Shown here in pieces: positions 1 to 11,000 of a stretch of DNA of 64,000 bases. This stretch comes from Rotaria socialis (taxonomy: Eukaryota; Rotifera; Eurotatoria; Philodinida; Philodinidae). A model generated the notes under the pieces. It saw only the letters and a program-made list of their open reading frames with translations, did not search any database and was not told the origin of the DNA. The translations under genes were made by a program, and so were the position numbers. The DNA lies in contig CAJNYU010000027.1 in NCBI GenBank assembly GCA_905331475.1, positions 248,001 through 312,000 of the forward strand, in the 5' to 3' direction. The first letter of the stretch is position 1. The number at the start of each line of letters is the position of its first letter.

Positions 1-648
1 CTATATCACTAAAAATCAAATTTGATTATTTCAATCAAGACAATAACTTACAAAAATTTACTCATTTCTAAATATTTTTTAAACTAGCTTTCAAATAGCC
101 AATTCAATGGCAATTGTTATTGTCAATTACAAATGAATATGATTATATTTATTTGATTCAAACTTCAATCTACGACTTGTTGTGTACTTAGACACAATCT
201 CGTGTTAAGCAAGAGATCAAATATAGGTAGAAGGTAATCAACATCGACCAAATTATCTGCCCCATAATACTCAACATGAACAGTAATTAATCAAGTTATA
301 TCTAAAAGTAAAGCTTCTACGTATGACATTGTTTGAAAATGTCGTCGTTGCAGGTCTTTAGAAAAACTAACAAATGCAGGAACAAAGATTTTTCAAAAAA
401 ATAGTTTTCCCATCAATATTGTGTAAAATACACCATGTTAAAAAGCCTAGCATTGAAAACGATGCGAAAATATACTTTTATTTTATTCTGAATCAAATCA
501 GTAACTTAAGATAAGAGAAATTCCTTAGAAGTGACTAAAGCAAATCAGAGCATAAAAGACTGTATGATGCAGATCGCAAACAAAATGCACCAATGAGTAA
601 TACTCATTGAATATTGGCAGGACTGTGATAAGCAAAAAAGAAGCATAT
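1..648. other. AT-rich intergenic, no gene seen
   Basis: No open frame, splice-bounded exon or repeat could be supported here. The composition is AT-rich like the other intergenic stretches, and it ends at the first CCCAGG-bounded island. Confidence 0.5.
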
Positions 649-767
649 ACCCAGGTCGAACATTACGATGATCTGATACGATCGTTTATGGCATGATGCA
701 AAACGACCGTAATACGGTGCATACCAAACCAAACGGCCGTGTACAACGCAAGTTGATCGACCTGGGT
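649..767. repeat. CCCAGG-bounded island A (short copy)
   Basis: A 119-bp island opens with ACCCAGGTCGA and closes with its exact reverse complement TCGACCTGGGT (757-767). It is clearly GC-richer than its flanks. Its left end (CCCAGGTCGAACATTACG) is the reverse complement of the right end of the island at 4636-4921, and its right end matches that island's left end. It is therefore an inverted, internally shortened copy of the same subfamily. The interior uses the words ACGGCCGT and CGATCGT. No target-site duplication was convincing. Confidence 0.75.
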
Positions 768-1002
768 AACTTGGCCAATGTATGAGTAATTGTATACAAA
801 AATGATAGATGCCGTTGTCATCAAGATATATGTGAATACTTAGGTCAATTGAAGTGAGTACAACATGTAAGTCTAAGAAATGTTGCTCACTTAAGCTAAA
901 GATAGTGAACCAATGAAATTACGAATCCTCGTTTTGCCATCATCCAATCATCGCTCTCTATCTCTATATCAATGGAATGAAACAGGCATTGTGAATTCAT
1001 AT
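768..1002. other. Spacer between islands
   Basis: AT-rich spacer between two islands. No gene or strong repeat seen. Confidence 0.4.
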
Positions 1003-1876
1003 ACCCAGGAGAATGATTCCGATAGTAAGATCCTATCGGATTGGTGTCAAAACCTTACCGGATATAGTATGGATTTCATTATACCGAACGTTAGGGAAGT
1101 TAGCACAAAATTCGAGTTCTTCCAACCCGGTTTCGCCTATATGGTTGTGTTGAATTTCATTTTCGTTGTGTTGGATGCAGAATTTTGCTCTGAATCGAAT
1201 GGTGTAATTTTTAAAGAGGGTTGCNTGGCGTGGGGCTGGAATATAGATTTGGAGGGAGGACTTGGGTGAGACCAGAAATTTTTTGATTGATGACCCCATA
1301 CAAGTTTAGCATCATTCGATGCAGAATTTCATTCTGAATTCAACACAACCATTTTCAGATTCAACACAGCTAAAGCAGCGAATCCGGGCTGGAATTACTT
1401 CTACAAGATTTTCAGAAAAAGCAGTACTTCCAGGTAAAGTGCCAGATTTTGATCGGCAACCCCCTTTAAAAATTACGCCATTCGATTCAGCGCAAAATTC
1501 TGCATCCAACACAACGAAAATGAAATTCAACACAACCATACAGGCGAAACCGGGCTGGAAAAACTCGAATCTTGTGCTAACTTCCCCAACGTTTATACCG
1601 ACGAAATCCTATCGGTAGTCGGATGTGTGACCTACAATTGGAACCCTAGTGTTGGAATCCGATAGATTCCACTGTCTGAATTTAACGGAATCCAACACAA
1701 GCATTCGACCCATGTGTTTTGTTGGCACTATACCCTCATTGATTGATGATTAAGAAAACGTTTTTTTCCGTCGGATCCGTTAGTAGGTCCGTGACCAGGA
1801 ATCTGATTGGATTTTGTCGGCTTGTCGAATCTCATGAGATCCGTTAGGATTCGCTGTGGGATTCATTCACCTGGGT
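1003..1876. repeat. CCCAGG-bounded island E with long inverted arms
   Basis: The island opens at ACCCAGGAG (1003) and closes at CACCTGGGT (ending 1876). Inside, roughly 1072-1226 and 1456-1614 are imperfect inverted copies of each other, about 155 bp each; both carry GATGCAGAATTT/AAATTCTGCATC and the CGAATGG/CCATTCG blocks. The strand could fold into one long hairpin with a loop of about 230 bp. The right part continues with variations on CGGATTCC/CCGATAG. One base (1225) is ambiguous (N). Open frames on both strands here are by-products of the inverted repeat. Confidence 0.65.
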
Positions 1877-2054
1877 ATCGTTTGGATTGATGATTCTTCA
1901 GCGGCAATAATTTAGAAATTAAAGAGTAGAACTGCTACAAATATCATGTTAGATTTTTATCAAAAATCAATGAATAATTTATTCGGACTTTCGATCAGAT
2001 ACATTTATCATCATCAGGAATACAGAAAAGTGAAAAAATTACAATAATATACAG

Positions 2055-2548
2055 CCCATGTTGCGAATACCGGATCACTTTTTGCGGTAAACTGTGGTAT
2101 TTATCCTTCCTGCGGTAAATTACACTGATATGGAAGCCGGTAACCGCACCGGTAAAACCTGCGATTTTTTTGTGCATGTTTATCACATGTAAAACTGAAA
2201 AAAGGGTGTTTAAAATAAACTTAATTGATGATTTGGAACACTTTTTTTGTCCAAGATTATGGACGAACCGGTTTACCGAGGTAAATTCGGATAAACTTTC
2301 CCTGATGGCAGCTTGTAAGCGGACCGGTAAAACCGCGGTTAACCGCCGATTTTCATGCGGTTTTTATGACATGCTCAAGAAAAACATTCCGACCGTCGGA
2401 ACGGGCATCTAAAAAGGCCTGAAACGACTATAAAACGGTATAATAAGGCATTAATTTTCACCGTATTTCGCCGTAATCCGTCAGCTCGTTCTACGGACCG
2501 TTTTATAGCCGTTTCAGGGCGTTTACGCACCGTTTTTTTGGACATGGG
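2055..2548. repeat. Hairpin-rich island G (CCCATG/CATGGG ends)
   Basis: A GC-richer island is framed by CCCATG (2055) and CATGGG (2543-2548), a variant of the CCCAGG ends. Its text is variations on ACCGGTAAA, GCGGTTAACCG and ACGGCCGT. A clear hairpin pairs 2418-2439 with 2497-2518 (CCTGAAACG.../...CGTTTCAGG, one mismatch). The ends differ from the consensus by one base, so membership of the same family is probable rather than certain. No protein homology was recognised in the frames that cross it. Confidence 0.5.
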
Positions 2549-2639
2549 TGGGAAGGAATAAAAACAAAAATGATTAGATGATCAATGGAAGTAATTGATC
2601 TTGATTGAGTTTGTAGCAATTCTTTGATAGATGCAGTGA

Positions 2640-2842
2640 CTCAATGTTTCAGTGAACACCGATGTTGGTGTGGTCAATGTTCCGAACTTCAGTGCTTCAG
2701 TGAGCACTGATTGAATTTTTCGGTATTCCCAGTGAGGTCGGTGTCAGTGAAGTCAGTGTGCAGTGACGCCGATGGCAGTGCAGTCAGTGCTACAGTGACC
2801 ACAGTGTCGGTATAGTCGGTGGTCAGTAAACCGGGTGTGGGC
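2640..2842. repeat. CAGTG-word island H
   Basis: About 200 bp made of degenerate repeats of CAGTGA/TCAGTG with spacers of 5-12 bp. It includes CCAGTG, GCAGTGACG, TCAGTGTGCAGTGACG and many more, and ends at GGGTGTGGGCG. It is not a regular tandem array, because unit spacing varies. No CCCAGG-type end was found, so it is listed separately from the bounded islands. It carries one TGTGGG, the bdelloid telomere unit, at its right edge. Confidence 0.5.
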
Positions 2843-3093
2843 GTGACGCTCGCCTGCTTTAGGAATTTACTGATATCGCGCCCCTTCCCACTTTGAGAGA
2901 TACAAAATACTGATACTACGAAATCTTAGTGATTTAACAACGTGTAAGAATATGATAGCGAAAATCTTCTAAATAAATGCTTTTTCATTTCATTTTGTTC
3001 TTTGTCTCACAAAAATATTGATGTGAAAGCATTTGCGTCCCCCTTCTCCTGCTGCTGTTGGTGGTTCCGTATGCTTCTAGTGTCAATCATCAT

Positions 3094-3412
3094 ACCCAGG
3101 AGATTCAATCCGATCAGTGGATCCGATCGTTTCCGGCACCGGATCCTATGGATTCCGTTGCTTTTCGGTCGACTCCGTTGAATTCCGGCGATTTCCTAAC
3201 TAACGGATCCCGGTCCGGGTTCCGCCGGAAAAATTCCGTTATGTTCCGCAAAATTTCGACCCGGAATTCATCGGAAATCGACGGAACCGATGGGAATCGA
3301 TCGGAAATGGTCCGACGAAATCTGGACCGGAATCCGTTAGTTAGGAAATCGTCGGAATTCAGCGGAACTGATCGGTTCCGACCGATTCCGACGTACCCTG
3401 ATTCTCCTGGGT
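3094..3412. repeat. CCCAGG-bounded island F
   Basis: A 319-bp island opens with ACCCAGGAGA (3094) and closes with TCTCCTGGGT (3412), a perfect 10-bp terminal inverted repeat. The interior is built of CGGAATTC/GGATCCG words and is largely self-complementary. GGCGATTTCCTAACTAACGG in the left half pairs with CCGTTAGTTAGGAAATCGTC in the right half. Because it is palindromic and free of TA-rich stops, both strands are open for about 118 codons. Neither translation resembles a protein and they should not be annotated as genes. Confidence 0.75.
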
Positions 3413-4634
3413 AACCACGTAATAATCCATATGGAACAGCATTGTATCCATCACCACATTGCAACATTTTACTAAAACATTTATTAGGTATTCGAATAGA
3501 TTCTTGTCATGTTATGAACTTTGACTACGGTAAACGATGTCTTTTAATACAAAGAGATGACATTCTATAATCTTTTTTATTCAATTATGCCTCATATAAA
3601 CAATAAAGAATTAAATAATGTTGAAGATTGTATTTCATAAATAATTATTTAGATTCTTCAAGAAGTCGAAACTTTCGTACAGATTCGTTTTTTTGGCACG
3701 ATTTTCACTTAATAATAGCAAAAATCTTAAACAAAAACAGTCGAATAATTAAAATTATTGATTAAAAAGGGCGGGGACTGTTTTGGTGCGATTTCGGTCC
3801 AACTGAAAAGTTATGGTACTCCCTCATGAAATTTTCACTAATTGTAGAGCTCGGCGCTACTAGCTATTCCCACAAGTTTCAGCTTGGTTGGTTAAAATTT
3901 AATCTTGATTTCAAAGTTAGCCATGTACGCTATATTGGAACTTGGAAGGGTCAAAGAGTACCTCATTTTAGGAATGCTATGCCATAATTGAAGAAATTAT
4001 TTAATAACGATTTGATAGAGAGTTTAGTTCTCCACAAAACTATAGAAATAACTGTAACTAAAGTTGATGAGCAGTTTATTAAAATTTTCGAATACTGCCA
4101 GACCAGAGGTCTCACTTAGTCAGACCTGGCTGACAAAAAGCAGTCCATGGACTATATACCTTGGCCCGGCCCAACCCATGAACCACTCATATAATTGTAA
4201 CTTTTTCGAACAGATACTTTGCCTGGCATGCTAGTGGAAGTAATTTATTTTCATTATCTATTCGTTTATTTCGTAAGGTAGATTGCAACCTACTATGAAT
4301 AATGAATAACTCCAAAGCGCTATGGACTTGAGAAATGATTTTATCTTTGTTACGAAATCCTACTCCAATTCCAATTCCAAGGCAGATATTCGTTTTCCTG
4401 TGACTTTGATTCTAACTGTGGGAAACTGCGAAATCTTTTAACTATTCCATCGTACGATTAAACATTTTGAGCAAAATAAAGTCGCATTAAACACCTTAAA
4501 ATGTATAAATCTTATCGAAAAAATTATTTTTTTGTTGAAGAAAAGTAAGTGTTCGTGTTATCACCTTCAGAGTTGTTGCTTGCTTTTCTAAACATCATAC
4601 ATTGTAGAATGCACAAGAAAAAATATTTTTTATA
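3413..4634. other. Intergenic, no gene seen
   Basis: AT-rich intergenic DNA between two islands. No frame with coding character or recognisable domain was seen on either strand. Confidence 0.4.
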
Positions 4635-4635
4635 C

Positions 4636-4921
4636 CCCAGGTCGATCAACTTGTGTCGTACACGGCCGTTTGGTATACACCGTATTACGGTCGTTTGGCA
4701 TCGTGCCATATACGATCGTATACAGTCGAATACTGCAATATCCGACCACATTACGGCCGTTAGTAACCGTTTACGACACGGCGAAATACGGCCGTAATAC
4801 GGTGCATGCCAAAACGTCGAATTACGGCGATTTACGGTCGGAAACGTTATAAAACGGTAGTAAACGTTGCCGTATACGGCCGTTTACGATCGTATCAGGT
4901 CACCGTAATGTTCGACCTGGG
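4636..4921. repeat. CCCAGG-bounded island B (long copy)
   Basis: A 286-bp island runs from CCCAGGTCGATC to TTCGACCTGGG. The interior is a string of diverging TACGGCCGT/ATACGGTCG words, many of them palindromic. Its two ends are the reverse complements of the two ends of island A (649-767), so A and B are the same subfamily in opposite orientation, with A lacking about 170 bp of interior. This is the best evidence in the window that the unit is a discrete mobile or copied element and not random low-complexity DNA. Confidence 0.75.
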
Positions 4922-5286
4922 ACCTAAAGAAGTGTTTTTTTTATTGATTTCAAAAGTCTGAGACGTTTCTCATCGAAACAACTTAGAAATAATGTTGAAA
5001 ACAGTTGTACCAATATAAATCACATTGTTACCCATTTGACTAATGTCTTTAAGTCAGTGTTTCAATAGATCCTTTGAGTATGAATATCAGGATTGTCAGA
5101 TCAAAAACTTGAACTTGAGAATATTTTTACAAACTCAGAAAAATTCAGAAAAAGCAATATATGATTAATTATTGTTCATTATTTTTTAACAAGGTTGTAG
5201 GACATCCTTTACTGGGTCTTTTCAAGTGGTCTAACCTTTATGTTTATACATATTTTAACTGGAGAAGAAACAAATTGCAATTCACG

Positions 5287-5307
5287 CCCACACCCACACC
5301 CACACCC
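5287..5307 (-). repeat. Interstitial TGTGGG (telomere-type) repeat
   Basis: Three perfect CCCACA units followed by CCC, that is (TGTGGG)3 on the minus strand, lie just 3' of the ankyrin/ART gene. TGTGGG is the telomeric repeat reported for the bdelloid Adineta vaga. Whether this tiny tract reflects an old chromosome end, a retroelement junction or chance cannot be told from sequence alone. Confidence 0.45.
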
Positions 5308-5367
5308 TAGAGGAAGCTGAAAAACTAAATCAAGAATAGAAAAAATATTGTCTCAAACATGAATCCA

Positions 5368-8064
5368 TCATCCGAGAGCATTAAGATCAACTTCTAATTT
5401 ATTGGCTCGTAGTCGAGCAGCTTCAGTTCGTGATTTGATAACTGGAATAAACAATATCCCAATGATTAGAATAGCTGCTGGGCATGTTATTCGCCATTCA
5501 ATGGCGTCGATATCGTCGTCTGGATGTGCCTTATATGATTCTACAGTACTTGGAAAAGCACGAAATGCGCCTTTCTTCACTTGACATTGTAGCACTGCTA
5601 TCATACGTTGATCATTGTGAGAAAATGTCACAGCATACACTGGATCTGAACAGTAATGAATACTAGGACTAACAAATATTGCATTAGCGAAATCTTCAAT
5701 ACCGAAAGCTTCATCTCCTCGTGCAATATGATTGTCAGGTGGGCAAACACGAAAACCATTAGAGACGATTGTACTTGGCATTACCAGACCATCCATGAGT
5801 ATCGATCGAATAACATTGATAGACGTACCATGATAAGCAGTGTGAGGAAAATTTTTCGGATCATAATCACATATCTTCAGATATTGACATTTTACTGGAG
5901 TTTGACGTAATTGAAACTTTTGCCCAACAGCAGCTTGAATGAACATGTCTGGTGGAAGGCATAGTGCGTCAGAAAATATTTCCACATGACGAACCAAAGC
6001 ATACAAACCACCGATACGAGATAAGCGGTTATGTTGATTGCTGTAGGAAAACCAATAGGCAGAATTTGGTAACCACGTATATAATTTCACATTTTTTTCA
6101 TTATTGACTGTCACTATTGGCATATCATCTAACTTATCAGTCTTATTAGTATAACTCATTTGGAATAAACAAACACATTCAGGCAGATGGAAATGTTTGA
6201 CATCTGGTTCAAATATGTATTTTACTTCAATCGAAGTGTTTGTTTTGGCACAACCAGACGCAAAAGTGAATGATAAATTTTTAATTGTGCAAGTTTGTAC
6301 CTCACTCGATGCTGCTTTTATTTGAAACAGTGCATCTTCCCCTTTTGATTCAAATATGCCGTGAAAAGTACGTAAGTTTAGTTTTGGAAGTTCATCTCTT
6401 TGTGTATAACCACTATTCATATAGCGAGGAGAATCATAAGTAATGAGACATATAGGCAAATCTACGAATTTCGAGCTTACACAACGAGCACGACACACCG
6501 CTGATATCAATGTTGTATTTTCATTCTCAAAAGTTAATGGACTTCTTGCTATTGAGAACCATCGATATTTACCACGATATGGATCTGGAATAGCTGTTAT
6601 GAGATCATTTATTGTTGCATCACAATGTAATTGCACTTTTATAATTGGATCAAATCCAGAAGTCCTACCATCACCATACAAATGTACAGGAATGTATTTG
6701 TCAACTGCTAAATTATTTTGATATTCTTTTAAAATTTTTTTAATTTTTTCACTGCTAGCTTCCTCCAATGCTGTAGCATCGTATTGATTCCTAATACTAA
6801 GATCAGCACCTCTAGAGATCAATAGCTCGACTGTGGATATATGTCCATGAAAAGCAGCACCATGTAATGGTGTACTACGTTTACCAGGTATTTGTACATT
6901 AATGTTAGCACCTTTGTCTAAAAGAACTTTTGCAACATTTGTTTTACCAAAATGACATGCAAGATAGAGTAAACTTGTACCCTGGCCATCGACAGCATCA
7001 CGTTTATTGCCATCAAAATGATACTGAAACCACCAATCAACACCATGAATTGCCATTTGAAACATATTCTGTTCTCGCATTGATCGAAACAAGTTGGTAA
7101 TTCTTTTACCTCTAGTTATGCCTTCTTGTTCAGCTGTCATACCCCATTTATTGATTAGAGTAGAGTTTGCTCCTTGATTGAGAAGATATTCAACAATCGA
7201 TTCATGTCCACCATAGGCAGCAAGATGTAGAGCTGAATTTAAATTGATGTCAACAATATCGAGTTTAGCTGAACGTTCTTCAATGAGCCATTTAGCAAGT
7301 TCGAAATAACCTTTTTTACATGCACACTGAAGTAATGTCTGTCGTTGAGTATGATATTGTGTATCAATATGTTCTCGAATATTCTGGATGTTGCTTTTGA
7401 ACCAAGCAAGTTGATTAGTCGCTGCTTGAATAAAAGGCTTTTGTTTTAATTCAGCAAAAACGTTGTTAACCTCATCATCGTAAGCTTCGTCTTCAGGCAT
7501 GTTTCCATGATCATTTTCTAAATGATAATTGGCTCCACATTCTAATAGACAGCGAACTATTTCAGGATGCCCATAGAATGCAGCCACATGTAAAGCTGTG
7601 CTACCAGTTCGCTGTGGTAAATCTGGATCCGCACCTTGTTCTATTAAACTGTATACACCTTCAACATTACAAGCACGTGCTGCACAATACAGCGGCGTAT
7701 GACCCGTTACCGAATCTTGTGCATTAATTTCTTTTAATTTCATATTTTCCAACCGTTGCTTCAATTCTGATGCAAGATCAGGTTCTGCTGCTAACTGTTG
7801 CAGTGAATATTTTGATTTATGTAAATCAAAAATCCATTTTTGTTGATCATTATATAGCTGTCGTTTATCGTGATCGGATAATGTTTCATAGGCACGACAA
7901 ATTTTTCGGAATTGCTCCGCTGTAATCGTACGATTTTCAGGAGATTTCTGTCGATCTGCTTTTAATTGATGAATAAGGTTACGATAAGCATCCCTCAATT
8001 GAAAATCGTTACAAGTTTTGTCCACTCCGAGAATTCTATATGGTGTGACAGCTGATGAAGTCAT
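5368..8064 (-). CDS. J-domain-like / ankyrin-repeat / ART-like protein
   Basis: An intronless 898-codon gene. Residues about 8-75 read as a DnaJ-type domain (PYRILGV, helix-rich, ending AYETLSDHDKRQLYN), but the HPD tripeptide that activates Hsp70 is replaced by KAD, so classic co-chaperone activity is doubtful. Residues about 115-445 hold around seven ankyrin repeats in three blocks (GHTPLYCAAR, GSTALHVAAFYGH, NSALHLAAYGGH, STPLHGAAFHGH). Residues about 744-870 resemble an ADP-ribosyltransferase fold: YHGT (His 745), then SPSIHYCSDPVYA, then an acidic stretch with DAIEW (Glu about 856), which could be the H-Y-E triad. The middle (450-740) is unassigned. A role in ADP-ribosylation or protein-protein signalling is inference. 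The start is the first ATG of the frame, matching the J-domain start. Lack of introns in a genome where neighbours have many suggests retroposition or a recently expanded family. Confidence 0.75.
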   Translation of the reverse strand: MTSSAVTPYRILGVDKTCNDFQLRDAYRNLIHQLKADRQKSPENRTITAEQFRKICRAYETLSDHDKRQLYNDQQKWIFDLHKSKYSLQQLAAEPDLASELKQRLENMKLKEINAQDSVTGHTPLYCAARACNVEGVYSLIEQGADPDLPQRTGSTALHVAAFYGHPEIVRCLLECGANYHLENDHGNMPEDEAYDDEVNNVFAELKQKPFIQAATNQLAWFKSNIQNIREHIDTQYHTQRQTLLQCACKKGYFELAKWLIEERSAKLDIVDINLNSALHLAAYGGHESIVEYLLNQGANSTLINKWGMTAEQEGITRGKRITNLFRSMREQNMFQMAIHGVDWWFQYHFDGNKRDAVDGQGTSLLYLACHFGKTNVAKVLLDKGANINVQIPGKRSTPLHGAAFHGHISTVELLISRGADLSIRNQYDATALEEASSEKIKKILKEYQNNLAVDKYIPVHLYGDGRTSGFDPIIKVQLHCDATINDLITAIPDPYRGKYRWFSIARSPLTFENENTTLISAVCRARCVSSKFVDLPICLITYDSPRYMNSGYTQRDELPKLNLRTFHGIFESKGEDALFQIKAASSEVQTCTIKNLSFTFASGCAKTNTSIEVKYIFEPDVKHFHLPECVCLFQMSYTNKTDKLDDMPIVTVNNEKNVKLYTWLPNSAYWFSYSNQHNRLSRIGGLYALVRHVEIFSDALCLPPDMFIQAAVGQKFQLRQTPVKCQYLKICDYDPKNFPHTAYHGTSINVIRSILMDGLVMPSTIVSNGFRVCPPDNHIARGDEAFGIEDFANAIFVSPSIHYCSDPVYAVTFSHNDQRMIAVLQCQVKKGAFRAFPSTVESYKAHPDDDIDAIEWRITCPAAILIIGILFIPVIKSRTEAARLRANKLEVDLNALG

Positions 8065-11000
8065 ACTTTTCAGTACTCTTCTTTTTTTTATCCAAGTGTG
8101 TATGTCTGTCGATGAATAAAAATGCAGCCACTTTCTTCAGTTTGTTTTTTTACTTCCTACAAACACCGTTTCTTTCTTGGTAGAGATTTTGTTCCATACA
8201 CGTGTTTTTCTTTTCGTCTACATACAACTACGATAATGTGCATTAGTATAAGAAGGGATGATTTACCAAGAATTTTATCTTTAAATTTAACCATACATAT
8301 TTGTTAGCACGATTTTTATTATTCTTGCTTATCTATAATCACTATTACGTAGACAACCATAACATCCAGTAAAATACTGTAACTAGTACTTAGCTTAGAT
8401 CGTTTAGCGCTAGCAGATTTTGTTTTCACATGAATTTGTTCCATTGAATCTAAATCTATAAAATAATGCAAATAAATATTGATGATTATTTGCTACTGTT
8501 TCGATTTGATACCGGTATATTGCTGAAACACTATAACAATTCACGTTTAGAAAACAATCTTCTACTGGTTAATCGTAATTTCTAGCATTTGCATTTGTAT
8601 AAGATAGTATTTTCATATGACAGCCCTTTTAATGTCATATCTATGTTGCTATTAACAATTTGACTAGGATATTTCTTGTATAAGTAGAATGATGAAAAGT
8701 TGAACTGAAAATCAATAAAACAAATCTTATTTGAAAAAGGAAAAGTATACTTGAAGGATAAAAATAGAATATCCGTGGAATTGGGTTTCTAATCAGAAAG
8801 CGAATTCCAGCTGTAAATACATTGTACAGTTCATAAATGCAAACAAGGTCCCAGTAGCAATCAATATTTTGTCAGTATTATTAAAACGAGAAGAATAAGA
8901 GATATATGTTTACTATTTTCGGATTGTGATACAATTTAGCGAAGTCCAATGAATGTAAAGATGCATAATTATTTCGTCACACATATCTTCTGTGTAATGG
9001 ATATGTATTTCTCTTTCGGAATAACAAGTATATCATTTTCTTGAGTGGTTTTCATATTAAATTTGTGTAAATGTTGTCGTCTAATGAATTCTCAAATCTA
9101 CTTCTGAATGGGATTGATGTCTGATTGATATCAGCTGGGGCTTTTTGTCTACTTACTATTTTCCATCTGATGATTAAATTTTTAGAAATAACAGGATAGA
9201 ATATTAATTAAAAAACGGAACTCATATAATTGTGTCCAGAGTTATCGATGTGTATCGGTATATGGAAACATAAAATGTCTCGTTAGATATCTTAACGACA
9301 AAAACATTTGACTATCTATACTACTATTCACCTCAATAAAGAGTTTTGAGTTGTTGTGAATATAAAAAAACGCATTGTAGAGCGACTCCATAGACTTTCT
9401 AATGATATCTATCTTTCATCGTGATATGAGAAGGTCAATATGAGAATTAATTTGATAAATAAGATCTTGCTTTTCATACGTTCCCATCAGAAAGATAATA
9501 TGATATTTATTATTACACCAGTTGATCCAAAGGGTCTATCACTTGGATCAAGACGATCATTCTATCTAGCTGGAGATTTTAGATGAAGAAACTCCCTGGC
9601 ATTCAAAGAAGAATGAGGAAAGTATCATCTTGCATAAGGAAGATTAATTTCCTGTTAGATAAATAAAATAGAAAGAATCGTTTAATATCGAAAGACAACT
9701 TGGAGCAGTCACTTATTTGTCTTGAAAGTAGTGAGCTCTATAGTCATATTCTTTGACTATTCAATATTGTAAGCAGTTTAACTTTTATTGAGTAATCTCA
9801 TGTGGTATGCAGCTTCTGTGTTGAGCAATAGACTGAACGTATGAAGATTAACTTGCCAGTTTAAATTTGAATGCAGTCTCATCAGACTCTATGATATGAT
9901 TAAAAAGATGAGGCTCATTGTCAACAAGTGATCAGAATATCTCGTCAAATTCGAGCTATCGATCAAAATTGTCCTCATTGGTTTCGTGCATCAACCACCT
10001 CGAAATATTAGGCTTGTGAATCTAATGGAATTTTAAACACAATGAATAGAAAGTTGTTCTTGCAATATTCAACCATAAACTCTATGACGAATCGATGTGT
10101 CGTAGGCTTTTTTGTGCCAAAATAGAGGATAATTTATTTATGCTACTTTGGCTAGTAGCTGATATTCCCCTGTCGGATGGATAAATGTTGAACACAGAGC
10201 TAGTTTTAAAAAAATTAAATTTCTACTTTGGTTATCATCAGTCGATTGTGAGGCTCTTAATCTTACTCCATTTCCTTGTACTAAATTTATTCAACTTCAA
10301 TAGAATACTCACAAGTCGATAGGTCCACTTTCCTATACACAACTTGTAATTTGCACTAAGTTAATATCGCTTCATGATTTATATCGAAACTGAAATTAGG
10401 GACTATGCTCTGGAAAACAAATTCGCTTCCCAGAAAACTCTAAGAGGGTGGCTGAGACCTGGGAAACCCTGATAAATTACTTACAATAATCTCTTGAGTA
10501 TACTGATCTCAAAAATAATAAAAAGTTTTCGATTTCGCGACGTAGTTTTCTCTTATATTTTCCATGAACTCAGAGATCTTGTTAGTTCTCATCTGAGAAA
10601 CATAAGTAGCCATTCGAATGAGACTGAAACGAATCTCTAACATAAAAAGGAACTAGTTTATGTTTTTAATATTAATTTTAATTACAGTTTACGATTCCAA
10701 TTAGGTTGAATTGAAGGTAAAATGAGTGACGTGTTTGAACTTATGAGAATCTCTAAAGTTTATGGGCGAAGAAGATAGAAAGCGAAATGTTAACACTAAA
10801 ACTTTATTGTTGAAAAATGTATGCATCTATTATCTGTATCGTTCTGTGAAACATTCTGAACATATTCAAAAAAAAAGCTGAAACCCTTTGGTGTATCAAT
10901 GAGAACTTCGGGAATCGATTTTATTTTCCCATCGTACTTTTTCCAGATGAAGGATTCGCGACGAGAACCTTTTTTCTGATAATTTAAAAAAATTGAAATT

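Noticed and set aside
1033..1618. Several frames on both strands in the 1.0-1.6 kb repeat
   Set aside because: The plus and minus translations repeat each other because of the inverted arms; they are repeat by-products.
3058..3467. Overlapping frames of about 118 codons on both strands
   Set aside because: They arise because the CCCAGG-bounded island is palindromic and poor in stop words; the translations are periodic and resemble no protein.
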